Shown here piece by piece: positions 44,801 to 54,700 of a DNA stretch of 61,168 nucleotides; positions within the stretch are counted from its first letter, which is position 1; each line of letters starts with the position of its first letter. Both the position numbers and the translations under genes were made by a program. The DNA is from Bryobacteraceae bacterium. Lineage in GTDB: Bacteria > Acidobacteriota > Terriglobia > Bryobacterales > Bryobacteraceae. The stretch spans positions 5,475 through 66,642 of the forward strand of contig JABAQT010000035.1 in the NCBI GenBank assembly GCA_019187195.1, read 5' to 3'. The notes beneath the pieces are model-generated. The model was not told where the DNA came from and searched no databases. It worked only from the letters and a program-made list of their open reading frames with translations.

Positions 44801-46095
44801 GCGTGTACCACGCCAACCCGCGGACGGCCCGATACTACCGGCGGCTCCTCTCTGCCCGCCGCGTAGTCCTCGAGAAAGCGCAGCGAGACCGGCGCCGAGG
44901 CCGCCACGACGCCTGTCGCCGCGTGTTCGGTTTCCATGATCAGCGGAACCTCGAAGCTTCTGGCGGCGCCGCCGAGCGTATTCATGACCTGTTTGACGGC
45001 GGCGACCAGGCTCGGGCAATCGTTGACCACCGGGCCGGTCAGCAGGACGAAGGCGGGGTCGAAGTTCCAGATCAGGCCGGCCAATCCGCGCGCGAGGTGG
45101 CGCGCGGACTCCTCGATGACCTCGATGGCTACGGCATCGTTCCGTTCGAAGGCCGCGTTCAGGTCGCGAAGAGACGACATGGGGTTCAGCGCGCCCGGCG
45201 AACCGGCAAGGGCCTCGAGTTTTTGCGCCATCCGTTTGCGGATCGCCGGTCCGGCGCAAAAAGCCTCCCAGCATCCGCGCAGGCCGCAAGCGCAGGCGGG
45301 ACCCGCCGGGTCGATGGGCATGTGGCCTACTTCGCCGCCCATCCCTTTCGCGCCGCGCAGAATGCGCCCGTGCACGACAATGCCGGCCCCGATGCCCGAG
45401 CCGATCTCGAGGCAGACGAAATTTCTGTGATTCCTGCCTTTGCCCCACAGGGCCTCGGCTTGCGCCTTGGCCCTGCCGAGGTGTTCCACGCGGACCGGGA
45501 CTCCGAGGCGGCGTTCGAGCAGCGCTCGCAATTGGACATTGCGCCAGCCAAGATTGGCGGCCACATTAACCAGTCCCGTGCGGGAGTTGATGAGGCCCGG
45601 AATGGCGACGCCCGCGCCGACGATCGCGGAGCGGGGGAGCGAGTTGTTTTTCTCTATTTCCGCCAGACAGCCGGCGGCGAGTTCCACGACTTCGTCCGGT
45701 TCGGCGTAGCGGGGATAATGGGCGGCGGTCTGGCCGAGCACGCGCCCGGAGAGGTCCACCAGGGCGACCTGGCACTCCTCGAGGTCGATGCAGATGCCGG
45801 CGGTGATAGCCGCGTGGGGGTTGAAGGCCAGGATGGAGGCGCGCCGCCCGGGGCCGGCGGAGGATTTTCCCTCCTCGATGAGGATGCGAGTCCGGATCAA
45901 GGGTTGGAGGATGCCGCAGACAGCGGCGGGGCTGAGGCCGGAGCGGCGGGCCAATTCAGCCTGAGAACTGGGGCCGTTGGACTGGATGAGGTGGAGCAGC
46001 AGCAGGGTGTTGCGGCGCCGCAGGTCCTGTTTGCCGGACTTGGCGGGAGGGTCGCCGAATTCGAGGCCGATGCGCCGGGTGGTTGTTTCCTTCAC
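44797..46095 (-). CDS. ROK family transcriptional regulator
   Basis: A 432-aa ROK-type repressor: an N-terminal winged HTH (about 20-80; NTLLLLHLIQSNGPSSQAELARRSGLSPAAVCGIL) and a sugar-kinase-like domain (about 100-400) with GAGVAIPGLI, LEIGSGIGAGIVVHGRILRGAKGMGGEVGHM and the zinc motif CACGLRGCWEAFC. Such regulators respond to sugars or sugar phosphates. The start is taken as GTG 46095; it has no Shine-Dalgarno and lies inside the divergent Gfo promoter, so other starts are possible. The predicted target is the operon downstream through the inverted repeat at 44754-44776. Confidence 0.9.
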   Translation of the reverse strand: MKETTTRRIGLEFGDPPAKSGKQDLRRRNTLLLLHLIQSNGPSSQAELARRSGLSPAAVCGILQPLIRTRILIEEGKSSAGPGRRASILAFNPHAAITAGICIDLEECQVALVDLSGRVLGQTAAHYPRYAEPDEVVELAAGCLAEIEKNNSLPRSAIVGAGVAIPGLINSRTGLVNVAANLGWRNVQLRALLERRLGVPVRVEHLGRAKAQAEALWGKGRNHRNFVCLEIGSGIGAGIVVHGRILRGAKGMGGEVGHMPIDPAGPACACGLRGCWEAFCAGPAIRKRMAQKLEALAGSPGALNPMSSLRDLNAAFERNDAVAIEVIEESARHLARGLAGLIWNFDPAFVLLTGPVVNDCPSLVAAVKQVMNTLGGAARSFEVPLIMETEHAATGVVAASAPVSLRFLEDYAAGREEPPVVSGRPRVGVVHA

Positions 46096-46143
46096 GGTAT
46101 GAACTAATCGTAGTATAATCACCACGTCTTCATCCAAGGAGGT
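46091..46143 (+). promoter_or_regulatory. promoter and Shine-Dalgarno of Tat-exported Gfo gene
   Basis: TTCACG (46091-46096), 17 bases, then a perfect TATAAT (46114-46119). Transcription should start near 46126, followed by the strong ribosome-binding site AAGGAGGT (46136-46143) six bases before ATG 46150. The -35 overlaps the presumed start codon of the divergent ROK gene, so the two may interfere. Confidence 0.7.
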
Positions 46144-46149
46144 AGCCGT

Positions 46150-47496
46150 ATGCCTGCAAACCAGAGTAAGGACGACGTTTCCCGCCGCCATTTATTACAA
46201 ACAGCCGCCAGCGCGGCCCTGACCCTGCCAGCCATCATCCCCTCAGCGGCGCTGGGGCGGGACGGACACACCGCCCCGAGCGACCGCATCAATCTCGGAA
46301 TCATCGGTGTGAACGGCATGGGGCGCGGCAACCTGGCCAACTGCGCGAAGTATCCGGACGTGACCGTGACGGCCATTTGCGACGTTTCGGCCGAGCGCCG
46401 CGAAGCCGCCCTGAACCTGCACAAGGGCACCGCGAAGGGCCATTCCGATTACCGCGAACTGCTCGCCCGGTCCGATGTCGACGGAGTCATTATCGCCTCG
46501 ACGCCCCACTGGCACGCGCTGATGGCGATCGACGCGGTCAAGGCGGGAAAAGATATCTACCTTCAAAAGCCGATGACGCTCTACCCGGACGAGACTCTGG
46601 CGGTCCGCAACGCCGTGCGGCGCCATAAGCGGATCAGCCAGATCGGCACGCAGATTCACGCGAGCGAAAACTACCGCCGCGTTGTCGAGTGGATTCGCTC
46701 GGGGCGGCTCGGCCCGGTGAGCAACGTGCGCACGTTCAACGTAATGAACCAGGGGCCGAACGGGATCGGACACGCGCCGAAGCAGGATCCGCCGGCGGGG
46801 GTCGATTGGGAGATGTGGCTCGGGCCGGGGCCTTCGCGGCCGTTCAACTCGCTCCTGTTTACGGACAGCTATCATCACTGCTCGTTTTGGGACTATTCGA
46901 GGGGTTGGACTCCGGGCATGGCGCCGCATATTATCGACCTGCCTATATGGGCGCTCGAACTGGGTCCTCCCGAGGTGACATCGTGCAGCGGCGGGCGGTT
47001 CGTCATTCAGGATGACGGCGACGCTCCCGATGTGCAGGAGATCACCTGGCGCTACCCGAAAATGACGATGACCTGGATGATGAACTGCGCCAACAGCTTC
47101 GCTTTCGACTTCGGCAGGGGGAAGCCCGCGCGGCGTCTCGGCATGTATTTCCATGCGCTCAACGGCACGCTGTTCACGGACTACAGCCATTACGAGATCG
47201 TGCCCGAGGGCGATATGCTGAAGGACACGACTCCGCCCGCCAAGTCGATTGCGTCCTCGCCGGGACACGAGCGCCAGTGGCTCGATTCGATCAAGTCGCG
47301 CGTCGAGCCCGACTGCAGCGTGAATTATCACTACAAGCTTGATCTGGCGATCACTCTCGCCGGCATCTCCTATCAACTCGGCCGCTCGATTCGTTTCGAT
47401 CCGGTGAAGGAACGCATTGTCGGGGACAAGGAAGCGGCGCGCCTGGCGCGGCCCGTCTACCGCCATCCCTGGAAGTTCCCTTCGGAGTATCTCTAG
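46150..47496 (+). CDS. Tat-exported Gfo/Idh/MocA family oxidoreductase
   Basis: A 448-aa periplasmic oxidoreductase with a twin-arginine signal (SRRHLLQTAASAALTLPAII). The Rossmann start is INLGIIGVNGMGRGN; the EKP motif is QKP (IYLQKPMT). The C-terminal region (DWEMWLGPGPSRPFN, WDYSRGWTPGMAPHIIDLPIWAL) is that of the large secreted Gfo/Idh/MocA group abundant in acidobacteria and planctomycetes. The substrate is unknown, probably a sugar derivative. It has the strongest SD and -10 in the window. Divergence from the ROK gene suggests shared control, though no copy of the inverted repeat is seen in its promoter. Confidence 0.92.
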   Translation: MPANQSKDDVSRRHLLQTAASAALTLPAIIPSAALGRDGHTAPSDRINLGIIGVNGMGRGNLANCAKYPDVTVTAICDVSAERREAALNLHKGTAKGHSDYRELLARSDVDGVIIASTPHWHALMAIDAVKAGKDIYLQKPMTLYPDETLAVRNAVRRHKRISQIGTQIHASENYRRVVEWIRSGRLGPVSNVRTFNVMNQGPNGIGHAPKQDPPAGVDWEMWLGPGPSRPFNSLLFTDSYHHCSFWDYSRGWTPGMAPHIIDLPIWALELGPPEVTSCSGGRFVIQDDGDAPDVQEITWRYPKMTMTWMMNCANSFAFDFGRGKPARRLGMYFHALNGTLFTDYSHYEIVPEGDMLKDTTPPAKSIASSPGHERQWLDSIKSRVEPDCSVNYHYKLDLAITLAGISYQLGRSIRFDPVKERIVGDKEAARLARPVYRHPWKFPSEYL

Positions 47497-47557
47497 CCCG
47501 AAAATCGCCATTTCCCGGCGGCATATCGGGATGCCGGTTAACGGATCGCGGGCCGTG

Positions 47558-47563
47558 TAATAT
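47558..47563 (+). promoter_or_regulatory. -10 box before the propeller-VWA-TPR operon
   Basis: TAATAT ends nine bases before ATG 47572. Transcription would start at or just before the start codon. No Shine-Dalgarno and no good -35 box are seen. Confidence 0.35.
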
Positions 47564-47571
47564 GGTAGGCA

Positions 47572-49485
47572 ATGGCACGCCTCGGGGGGTCGAAATCCAT
47601 CGTCCTGGCCGCGCTCGCGGCGGCCGTTGCCGTGCCGTTCGGGCTGCTGTGGCGGACGCAGCGGACGCTTGACCGGACACGGGCGGAGGTGGCGCGCGAG
47701 CAGGAGATTCCGGCCACGATCCGCACCCTCGGCCGCGCGTCCGTGCCGGGCGCGGAGATCATCGCCTCGGCTTCCGGCTTTCGGGATGCGGCGGTGTTTG
47801 GAGGGCGGCTGTACGCGGCATCGTCGAACACGCTCTGGGAGTATGACGCCGGCGGAGCGGTGACGAATCGCTACGTGTGCGGCCTCGATCTTCCCCCGGC
47901 CCCGCTGACAAAGCTCGCGGTGGGGCTTGCCGGGGGGGCGCGCGAGCAGGAGTTGTTCGTGGCGACGCGCGGCGGCGGACTGGTTGCGTTCGATGGGCGG
48001 AGTTTCCGGCAGATCCTGCCGGCGCGCCAGGAATACCGCAACATTACGGCGCTGCTTCCGCTCGACTCGGGGCAGTTGCTGGCGGGCACGGAGAGCGGTG
48101 GAGTGATCGCCTGGGACGGGGCAAGGTTCACTCATTTTCACGACGCGCTGCGCGGGGCGCGCGTGACGGCGCTCGCCGGTTCGATCGAGAGTCTGTGGGC
48201 AGGCACGATGGATGAGGGCGTGATTCACTTGCGGGCGGGGCAGGTGGAACGCTTTTCCGAGGAGCAAGGGCTGCCGGACAGGCACGTGCTTTCGCTCGCC
48301 TCGCGCGGCGAGACGGCCTGGGCGGGGACAGCGATGGGGATTGCGGAGTTCCGGGCAGGCAGGTTTCAGCGGACGCTGGCGGAGGGAACCTTCGCCAGGG
48401 CGCTGCTCGAGAGGGAAGGGATGCTGCTTGCGGGGACCCTCGATGAGGGCATTGCCGAGATTCCGCTCGAGGCGCGCCAACCGCGTCCGCGCGTTGCGCC
48501 GCGGGCGGGCGAAGGCGAAGTGGAAGCGCTGCTGGAAACGGGCGGCGCCGTCCACGCGGTGCTTCGCGACGGGCTCGCCGCGCGCACGGAGCGGAACGGC
48601 GATTGGAAGAAGATTGCGGGCATCGAGGATGCGCCGCTTACGGACGGCAACATCGCGGCGCTGGCGGTGGAGCCGGGCGGACGCCTGTGGGTAGGCTATT
48701 TTGACCGCGGCCTCGATATCCTCGACCCGGGCTCCCCGCGCGCCATACACAGGGAAGACGAGCACCTGTTCTGCGTCAACCGCATCGTTCCGCGAAAGGA
48801 TGGTGCGATAGTCGCCACGGCCAACGGATTGGTTTTGACGGGCGCGGAGGGGAGAACGCGCCAGGTGATGACGCGGCGCGAGGGGTTGATCGCCTCGAAC
48901 GTCACCGATGTTCTGGCGGACGCGGAGGGCATGGCGCTGGCGACTCCGGCGGGCATCACGTTTCTTTCTCCCGGCGGTCCGCAAAGCATCTATGCGTTCC
49001 ACGGACTGGTCAACAACCACGTGTACTCGCTGGCGAGAGAGGGGAACCGCATACTGGCTGGAACATTGGGCGGCATTTCCGTTTTGGACAACGGGATGGT
49101 GAAAGCGAGTTTCACGACGGCCAATTCCGGACTCGGACATAACTGGGTGAGCGCGCTGGCGGTTGTGGGCGGTGAGTTCTTCGCGGGGACCTACGGCGCC
49201 GGCGTCTTCCGTTTCGACGGGGCGCTGTGGCGCGGATTTCCGGATTCGCGGGAGGGGTTCACGGTGAACCCGAACGCGATGGCGGTGACGGAGGGAGCGG
49301 TCTACGCGGGAACGCTCGGAAAGGGGCTGGCCGTTTACAGCCGCGCGAGCGGACGGTGGGGATTTTCCACCGCGGGCCTGCCGTCGGAGAACGTCACGGC
49401 GCTGGCGGCGGCAAACGGCTTCCTCTACATAGGGACGGATAACGGGATGGCGCGAATGCCGGAGAGGAGTATCGCGCTGCCATGA
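47572..49485 (+). CDS. membrane-anchored beta-propeller protein
   Basis: A 637-aa protein: an N-terminal membrane anchor (about 9-26; IVLAALAAAVAVPFGLLW), a short helix (TQRTLDRTRAEVAREQE), then a repetitive beta-propeller of two-component-regulator-propeller (Reg_prop) type with units such as GQLLAGTESGGVIAWDGARF, ESLWAGTMDEGVIHL and GFLYIGTDNGMARM, about 12 or more blades. There is no kinase or DNA-binding domain, unlike hybrid two-component sensors with such propellers. Its stop overlaps the VWA gene (ATGA). I infer an envelope sensor or scaffold; the ligand is unknown. Confidence 0.85.
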   Translation: MARLGGSKSIVLAALAAAVAVPFGLLWRTQRTLDRTRAEVAREQEIPATIRTLGRASVPGAEIIASASGFRDAAVFGGRLYAASSNTLWEYDAGGAVTNRYVCGLDLPPAPLTKLAVGLAGGAREQELFVATRGGGLVAFDGRSFRQILPARQEYRNITALLPLDSGQLLAGTESGGVIAWDGARFTHFHDALRGARVTALAGSIESLWAGTMDEGVIHLRAGQVERFSEEQGLPDRHVLSLASRGETAWAGTAMGIAEFRAGRFQRTLAEGTFARALLEREGMLLAGTLDEGIAEIPLEARQPRPRVAPRAGEGEVEALLETGGAVHAVLRDGLAARTERNGDWKKIAGIEDAPLTDGNIAALAVEPGGRLWVGYFDRGLDILDPGSPRAIHREDEHLFCVNRIVPRKDGAIVATANGLVLTGAEGRTRQVMTRREGLIASNVTDVLADAEGMALATPAGITFLSPGGPQSIYAFHGLVNNHVYSLAREGNRILAGTLGGISVLDNGMVKASFTTANSGLGHNWVSALAVVGGEFFAGTYGAGVFRFDGALWRGFPDSREGFTVNPNAMAVTEGAVYAGTLGKGLAVYSRASGRWGFSTAGLPSENVTALAAANGFLYIGTDNGMARMPERSIALP

Positions 49486-51737
49486 GAGCGCTGTTGTTCA
49501 TGTTCCTCGCCGCGGCGGCGGCCTACGGGGACGCCGGGGTGATCATCCCCTCGAACAAGCCGGAACCGGACGCGAGAATCCTCTCGCTTGGGGAGATGGA
49601 CGTGGACGTCCTGATCGACAACCAGGCGGCGAGGGTGCGTATCCGGCAGATCTTTCAAAGCCACGTGGGAGGAATTCTCGAAGGCAAGTACATCTTCGCG
49701 CTGCCGTCGCGGGCGGTGGTCTCCGATTTCGCGGTTTGGGACGACGTGGTTCGGATTCCGGGCGTGATCCTCGAGCGGAGAAGAGCGGAAGAGATCTACG
49801 AGAACCTCCGGTGGCAGGCGATCGATCCCGGTCTGCTGCAAATGGGGGAGCGCGACGCCGATGAGGCGCGGCGCGGGGCGGTGTTCAGCGCGCGCATCGT
49901 GCCCATCCCGGGATACGGTTCAAAGCGCGTGGAGATGGAGTACCGGGAGACCGTTCCGGTCGAGGAACTCGAATCCTTCTTCGCGGTGCCGCTGCGGCCG
50001 GAGGCCTACCGGGTGCAGAGGGCGGGGCGGCTCGGCATCCGGTTCGAGTTGCGCTCGAAGCATCCGGTGAAGGACTTTCAGAACGCGGGCGCGCTTTACG
50101 GGTTGAAGATCACGGAGCGCGCGCCAGACCGCGTGCGCGCGGTGTTCGAGGGGCGGAATGTCAACCTGAGCGAGGATTTCGCGGTTCGCTGGGCGCTTGA
50201 CGGCAGGGAGCGGCTGGAAGTCCTGACCCATCGTGAAGAGAATGAGCCGGGCTTTTTCGAGGCATCGCTGCTCACCGAACCCGTCCCGGTGACGGCGCGT
50301 CCGCGAACCGTGGTGGCGCTGTTCGACACGTCGCTCTCGATGCAGTGGGAAAAGCTGGAGGGCAGCTACCGGGCTCTCGAATCCCTGCTGCGGTCGTTGA
50401 AGCCTCCGGACCGGTTCAGCCTGATCCTCTTCAACACGGAGGTGAACGCCGTGGAGAACGCTCCCGTGCCAGCGGCTCCCGAGGCGGTGGAGAAAGCTCT
50501 CGAGGCGGTGCGGGCGTCGAGGCTGCGTGGAGGGACGAACCTCCAGGCGGCGCTCGAGGAGGGTTTGCGCCAGGCTAACGGTTCCGATGCGTATATCGTG
50601 GTGTTCAGCGACGGCGGCTCGACGAGGGGGATGGTGCGGAACGGAAAGCTGGCGGCGTGGTATTCGCGGAAGTGGAGCCAGACGGCTGCTCCGCTGCGCC
50701 CGCACACGTACCTGTTCGGCATCGGCGACGACGCGAACCTTCCGCTGCTCAAAATGCTCGCCCGGCAGGGAGGGATCATGGAATGGGTCCGGTCGACCGA
50801 GCCCATCGATTTCAAACTCAAGGCGTTTTTGGGGAAGATCGGGCGGCGGCCCATGGAAGGGCTATCCCTGAGCGCCGGTCCGGCATCGAATTTCGACATG
50901 ATCTACGCGCTCGAGGAGACCGTCTTTCCCGGTTCCATTGGGGCGTGGGTGGGGCAGTACAAGCGGCCCGGGGCGGCCACGTTTCAGGCGGCATCGCGGA
51001 CCGTGCGGGTGAACCTGCCGGCCGTGAGCGCGGAATCCGAACAGTTGCCCCGCCGGTGGGCGAGGGCGCGGGTGGACGCGCTGCTGGAAAAGATTGAACG
51101 CGACGGCGAGGATCAGGGGTCTGTCGATGAGATCATCGCGCTGGCGCGGAAGTATAAGTTCGTCACTCCGTATACGTCGTTTCTGGCTGCTCCGCGGGCG
51201 TTGTTGCGCCCGCGGCTGATCCGTCCGGGGGATCCGGTGCTAAGGGTGAAGACGGATGAATCCGTGGTCTCGGTAGTCGCTCTGTTCCCCTTCGGACTGG
51301 TAAAGCCGCTGCGCTACCTGCGCGATGAGGATACCTGGCAGACGCGCTTTCTGGCGCCCGCGGACATGGCGGATGGGACCTACACCGTGCGCCTGATACT
51401 GAGGGACAAGATGGGGCGCGTTTCGAGAGAGTCGAAGACCTTCGTGATTGCGAGCAAGCCTCCGGTGGTGCGCGTCAGGCTCGACAAATCCCGATACAGG
51501 CGTGGAGAAACGGTGCGTCTGACGGTGAGCGCTTCGGCCACCACGCGCACCATTACGGCCAGGATGCAGGGAGCGCCGGCGGTGTACCTGCGGTGGAATC
51601 CGGAGATGAAATCGAACACGGGGGTGATCACCGCTCCCGCGCATTTGCCGGCCGGACGGTACCGGATGACCGTCAGCGCCGAAGATTTCGCGCACAACAT
51701 CGGAACGGGGGAGGCGGCGCTTGAGATACTTCCGTAG
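49482..51737 (+). CDS. secreted VIT/VWA domain protein
   Basis: A 751-aa exported protein like the inter-alpha-trypsin-inhibitor heavy chains. A signal peptide (MRALLFMFLAAAAAYGDA) is followed by a VIT domain (about 30-165; RVRIRQIFQSHVGGILEGKYIFALP), a VWA domain (about 275-460) with an intact MIDAS: Asp282, Ser284 and Ser286 (DTSLS), GGTNLQ and FSDGGST. Next come KYKFVTPYTSFLA (typical for VIT/VWA proteins) and one or two beta-sandwich domains to the end. A metal-dependent adhesion or scaffold role in the envelope is likely. ATG overlaps the previous gene's stop; the TPR gene starts 17 bases before its end. Confidence 0.9.
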   Translation: MRALLFMFLAAAAAYGDAGVIIPSNKPEPDARILSLGEMDVDVLIDNQAARVRIRQIFQSHVGGILEGKYIFALPSRAVVSDFAVWDDVVRIPGVILERRRAEEIYENLRWQAIDPGLLQMGERDADEARRGAVFSARIVPIPGYGSKRVEMEYRETVPVEELESFFAVPLRPEAYRVQRAGRLGIRFELRSKHPVKDFQNAGALYGLKITERAPDRVRAVFEGRNVNLSEDFAVRWALDGRERLEVLTHREENEPGFFEASLLTEPVPVTARPRTVVALFDTSLSMQWEKLEGSYRALESLLRSLKPPDRFSLILFNTEVNAVENAPVPAAPEAVEKALEAVRASRLRGGTNLQAALEEGLRQANGSDAYIVVFSDGGSTRGMVRNGKLAAWYSRKWSQTAAPLRPHTYLFGIGDDANLPLLKMLARQGGIMEWVRSTEPIDFKLKAFLGKIGRRPMEGLSLSAGPASNFDMIYALEETVFPGSIGAWVGQYKRPGAATFQAASRTVRVNLPAVSAESEQLPRRWARARVDALLEKIERDGEDQGSVDEIIALARKYKFVTPYTSFLAAPRALLRPRLIRPGDPVLRVKTDESVVSVVALFPFGLVKPLRYLRDEDTWQTRFLAPADMADGTYTVRLILRDKMGRVSRESKTFVIASKPPVVRVRLDKSRYRRGETVRLTVSASATTRTITARMQGAPAVYLRWNPEMKSNTGVITAPAHLPAGRYRMTVSAEDFAHNIGTGEAALEILP

Positions 51738-54700
51738 CCGCTACGTCCAAGCCGTGGTTCTGGCCGCCGCCGCGCTGGCGGGACGGGCCGAACTGCCGCA
51801 ATGGGTTCGCTTCGTCGAGAGCGGATCGAAGATCGAGAACGCCTTCTTCCGGCCGATGGATCTGCCCGCTGGACCCGTTCCGGTCCGGCGTCCGGCGAAG
51901 GAAGCGCGGGCCGAACTTTCGAACCTGATCAGCGCCACGCCGGCCGACGCTCAACTCTATGCTCTCCGGGCGCGCGAAGAAGAGTTGCTGCTCGATTTCA
52001 CGGCCGCGGAAGCCGATTGGAAGAAGCACGCCGGGCTTGCCCAGGACAAGGCAGCCGCCAATCTCGCGCTGGCGGACTATTACCACCGCCGGCTCAAGGT
52101 GAACGAGGAGTGGAGCGCGCTCGGCGCCGCTGGAGCATATCAGCGCATGTTGACGCTGTGCGCGCGGCAAATGCTGCCGGCCGCAATGACCCGGCAGACC
52201 TACCAGCAATGGACGGCAAAGGCTCCGAAGGAGCAGGCGCCGATGCAGGGCTGGATCCGGTTTGAAACCGGCGAAAAGGAGTTTTCCCGGGCGGAAGCGC
52301 TGATCGGGGAGTATGAGGGACGGTTTCCCGGCGATGCCGCCTTTCCGATCGAAGCCCGCGCGGGCGTGGAACGCGCCCGGGGAAACGCGGATGGAGCGCT
52401 GGCGGTGTATGACCGGGCTTTCCGGCCGCTCTGGCCGCGGAGCCTGGCGCATAGCTATTTCACGCTGCTCAGGGAGACGCGCAACCTGCGCCGTTTTCTT
52501 CTGGCGGCGCGGGCAGCGGCGGCGGCTGAACCAATGGCGCTCGATCCGGTGGCGCGGCAGTTCCGGTATTACATCGAGGAGGGAAACCCGGCGGCGGCGC
52601 AGAGAGCGCTGCACGAGTACCGGCGGCGCAAGGAAGCGAAGGCCGGGTCGTGGACCGGGGAAGAGTTGTTGACCATGGCGCGGTTATGGGACCAGTACGG
52701 CAACGACCGGACGGAGGCCGCGCGTTACTATTACGCCTTGTACAGCCTGAAGGGCGCGACGCCGGCCGCGCGGGAGGAAGCTCTCGCCTCGATCGCCGGC
52801 ATCATGTTTACAGCCCCCGATCAACAGTTGCCTCTCGGCGGGGGCGATCTGAGCTTTTATAAGGACATCGCTTCGGCCGATCCGTATCCGGGTGTGCTGA
52901 ACGGCATTCTCTCGCTGCTGTTGAACTCGGCCGATCCCGCTTACCGTTTCGCGGCGCAGGAGCAGCAATCGGCCGCGTATTTCGAGCGGGCGAAGGCTTC
53001 CGAACTGGCGAGCCTGTTCGAGAAGAGTTTTCCGCGATCGGAGCGCCGCGCGGGTTTGCGGGCACAACTGCTCGAGGCGTATGCGGCGCACGGAGACAAC
53101 GACGCCGTGCTGGCGGGTGGAAAGCGCTTTCTGACGGATTTTCCGGGCGATTCCCGGCGCGTGCAGGTCTCTCTGCTGATGGCCGACGCGTACGCGCGCA
53201 AGATGCAGACGCGCGAGGAGATGACTGTTTATGATGCCTTGCTGGCGGAACTTGGCAAGAGGGCGGAGGGTGTTCCTTTAGGAGAGGGCATGATGGCCGG
53301 GGCGGCGCGCGCGGGGGCGAAATCGCCCGAGTACGCGCGTGTGCTCGACCGCTATGTCTCGCGGCTGGCGGCGCTGAAGCGGGTACGCGACGCGCTGGCG
53401 GCGCTGCGCAAGGAGATTGACCGCAACCCCAACGACCCCGGCCTATATGAGCGGCTGGCGGGTTTCCTCGACCAGAACAAGCTGGCGGCGGAGATGGAGA
53501 CCGTCTACCGGCGCGCCATGGAACGTTTTCCCGACCGTTCCTGGTATCACAAGCTGGCGCGGTTCTATCTGCGTCAGAAGCAGCGCGCGGCGTTTCAGCA
53601 GTTGACGGCGGATGTGGCGCGGGTGTTCAGCGGCACCGAACTGGAGAAGTACTTCGCGGACGTGGTGGCCACGGCGGGGCTGGACAACGTGCTGTACAGG
53701 CAGGTGAACCAGTACGCTTACCAGCGTTTTCCGAATGATTTGACGTTCGCGCGCAACCTTCTGGACGTCTATCAGCGGCGTGGGACGGCGGATCCGGCGG
53801 CGTATGAGAGGCTGCTGCGCCGCCACTGGTATTACGACGATCAGATGCGCGCCCGCTTCTTCTCTCATCTGGCGGGTACGGGAAAGCTGAGAACGGAACT
53901 GGCGGCGTTGCGGACGCTGGCGGCGCAGGCAGGAAATACGGGGGCTTCGCGCATGCTTGCCGAGGCGGAGGCGTGGCGTTGCCACTTTGAAGACGCCGCT
54001 CCGCGGTTCTTGGCGCTGGCCAGGGAGGCTCCGGGGGAAGCCGATACAGGGCAGCGAACCGCAACGCTCTACCGGTCGCTGGCGGCCTACGACTGGCGCA
54101 AGGCCGGGGAGGCGAGCGCGCTCGAACTGGCGCTGGTAAGCGCGGCTCCGCGGGATTGGGAGGCACGCGTCCGCCTGGGGGAGATCAGCCGTGAATATCC
54201 GCGGGCGGCGGGGCGCAACGCCTGGGCGGCGATTCCCGAAATCGAGCCCGGATCGAGCGAGGGTGTGCTCGAGGCGGCCACCGTGCACTGGGACTATTTC
54301 GAATACGATGCCGCGCTGGCGGTGATCGATGCCGGGCGCAAGCGTCTCAACAAGCCGGCCCTGTTCGCCTACGAGGCGGGCGCGATTCACGAGAACAAAC
54401 GCCAGTATGATCGCGCGATCGAGGAGTACGTGCGCGGGTCGATGGCGGAGCCGGGCGGATCACCGGCCCAGACGCGGCTGATTCAACTGGCGCGGCGGCC
54501 GGCATATCGAGCGTTCATAGACGAGGCGACGGCCAGGCTCGCGGGAGGCGCCAGTCCGAGCATGGCGGCGCTGGCTTTGCGGGTAGCGTTGCTCGAGGCC
54601 CAGGAGCGCGGCGCCGATCTCGAGGCCTACCTTTTGAATCTGGCCGCGGGGACGGAGCGGTTCGACCTGCTGACGCGGATCGAGGAGGAAGGCCGCAGAC

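Noticed and set aside
46097..46130. Second ROK operator in the divergent Gfo/ROK region
   Set aside because: Only an ATGAAC half-match is seen; no inverted repeat like that at 44754-44776.
46243..49140. Open frame of about 965 codons on the minus strand
   Set aside because: Antisense to the Gfo and propeller genes, with Arg/Pro/Ala-rich composition and no recognisable family; the plus-strand genes have clear motifs.
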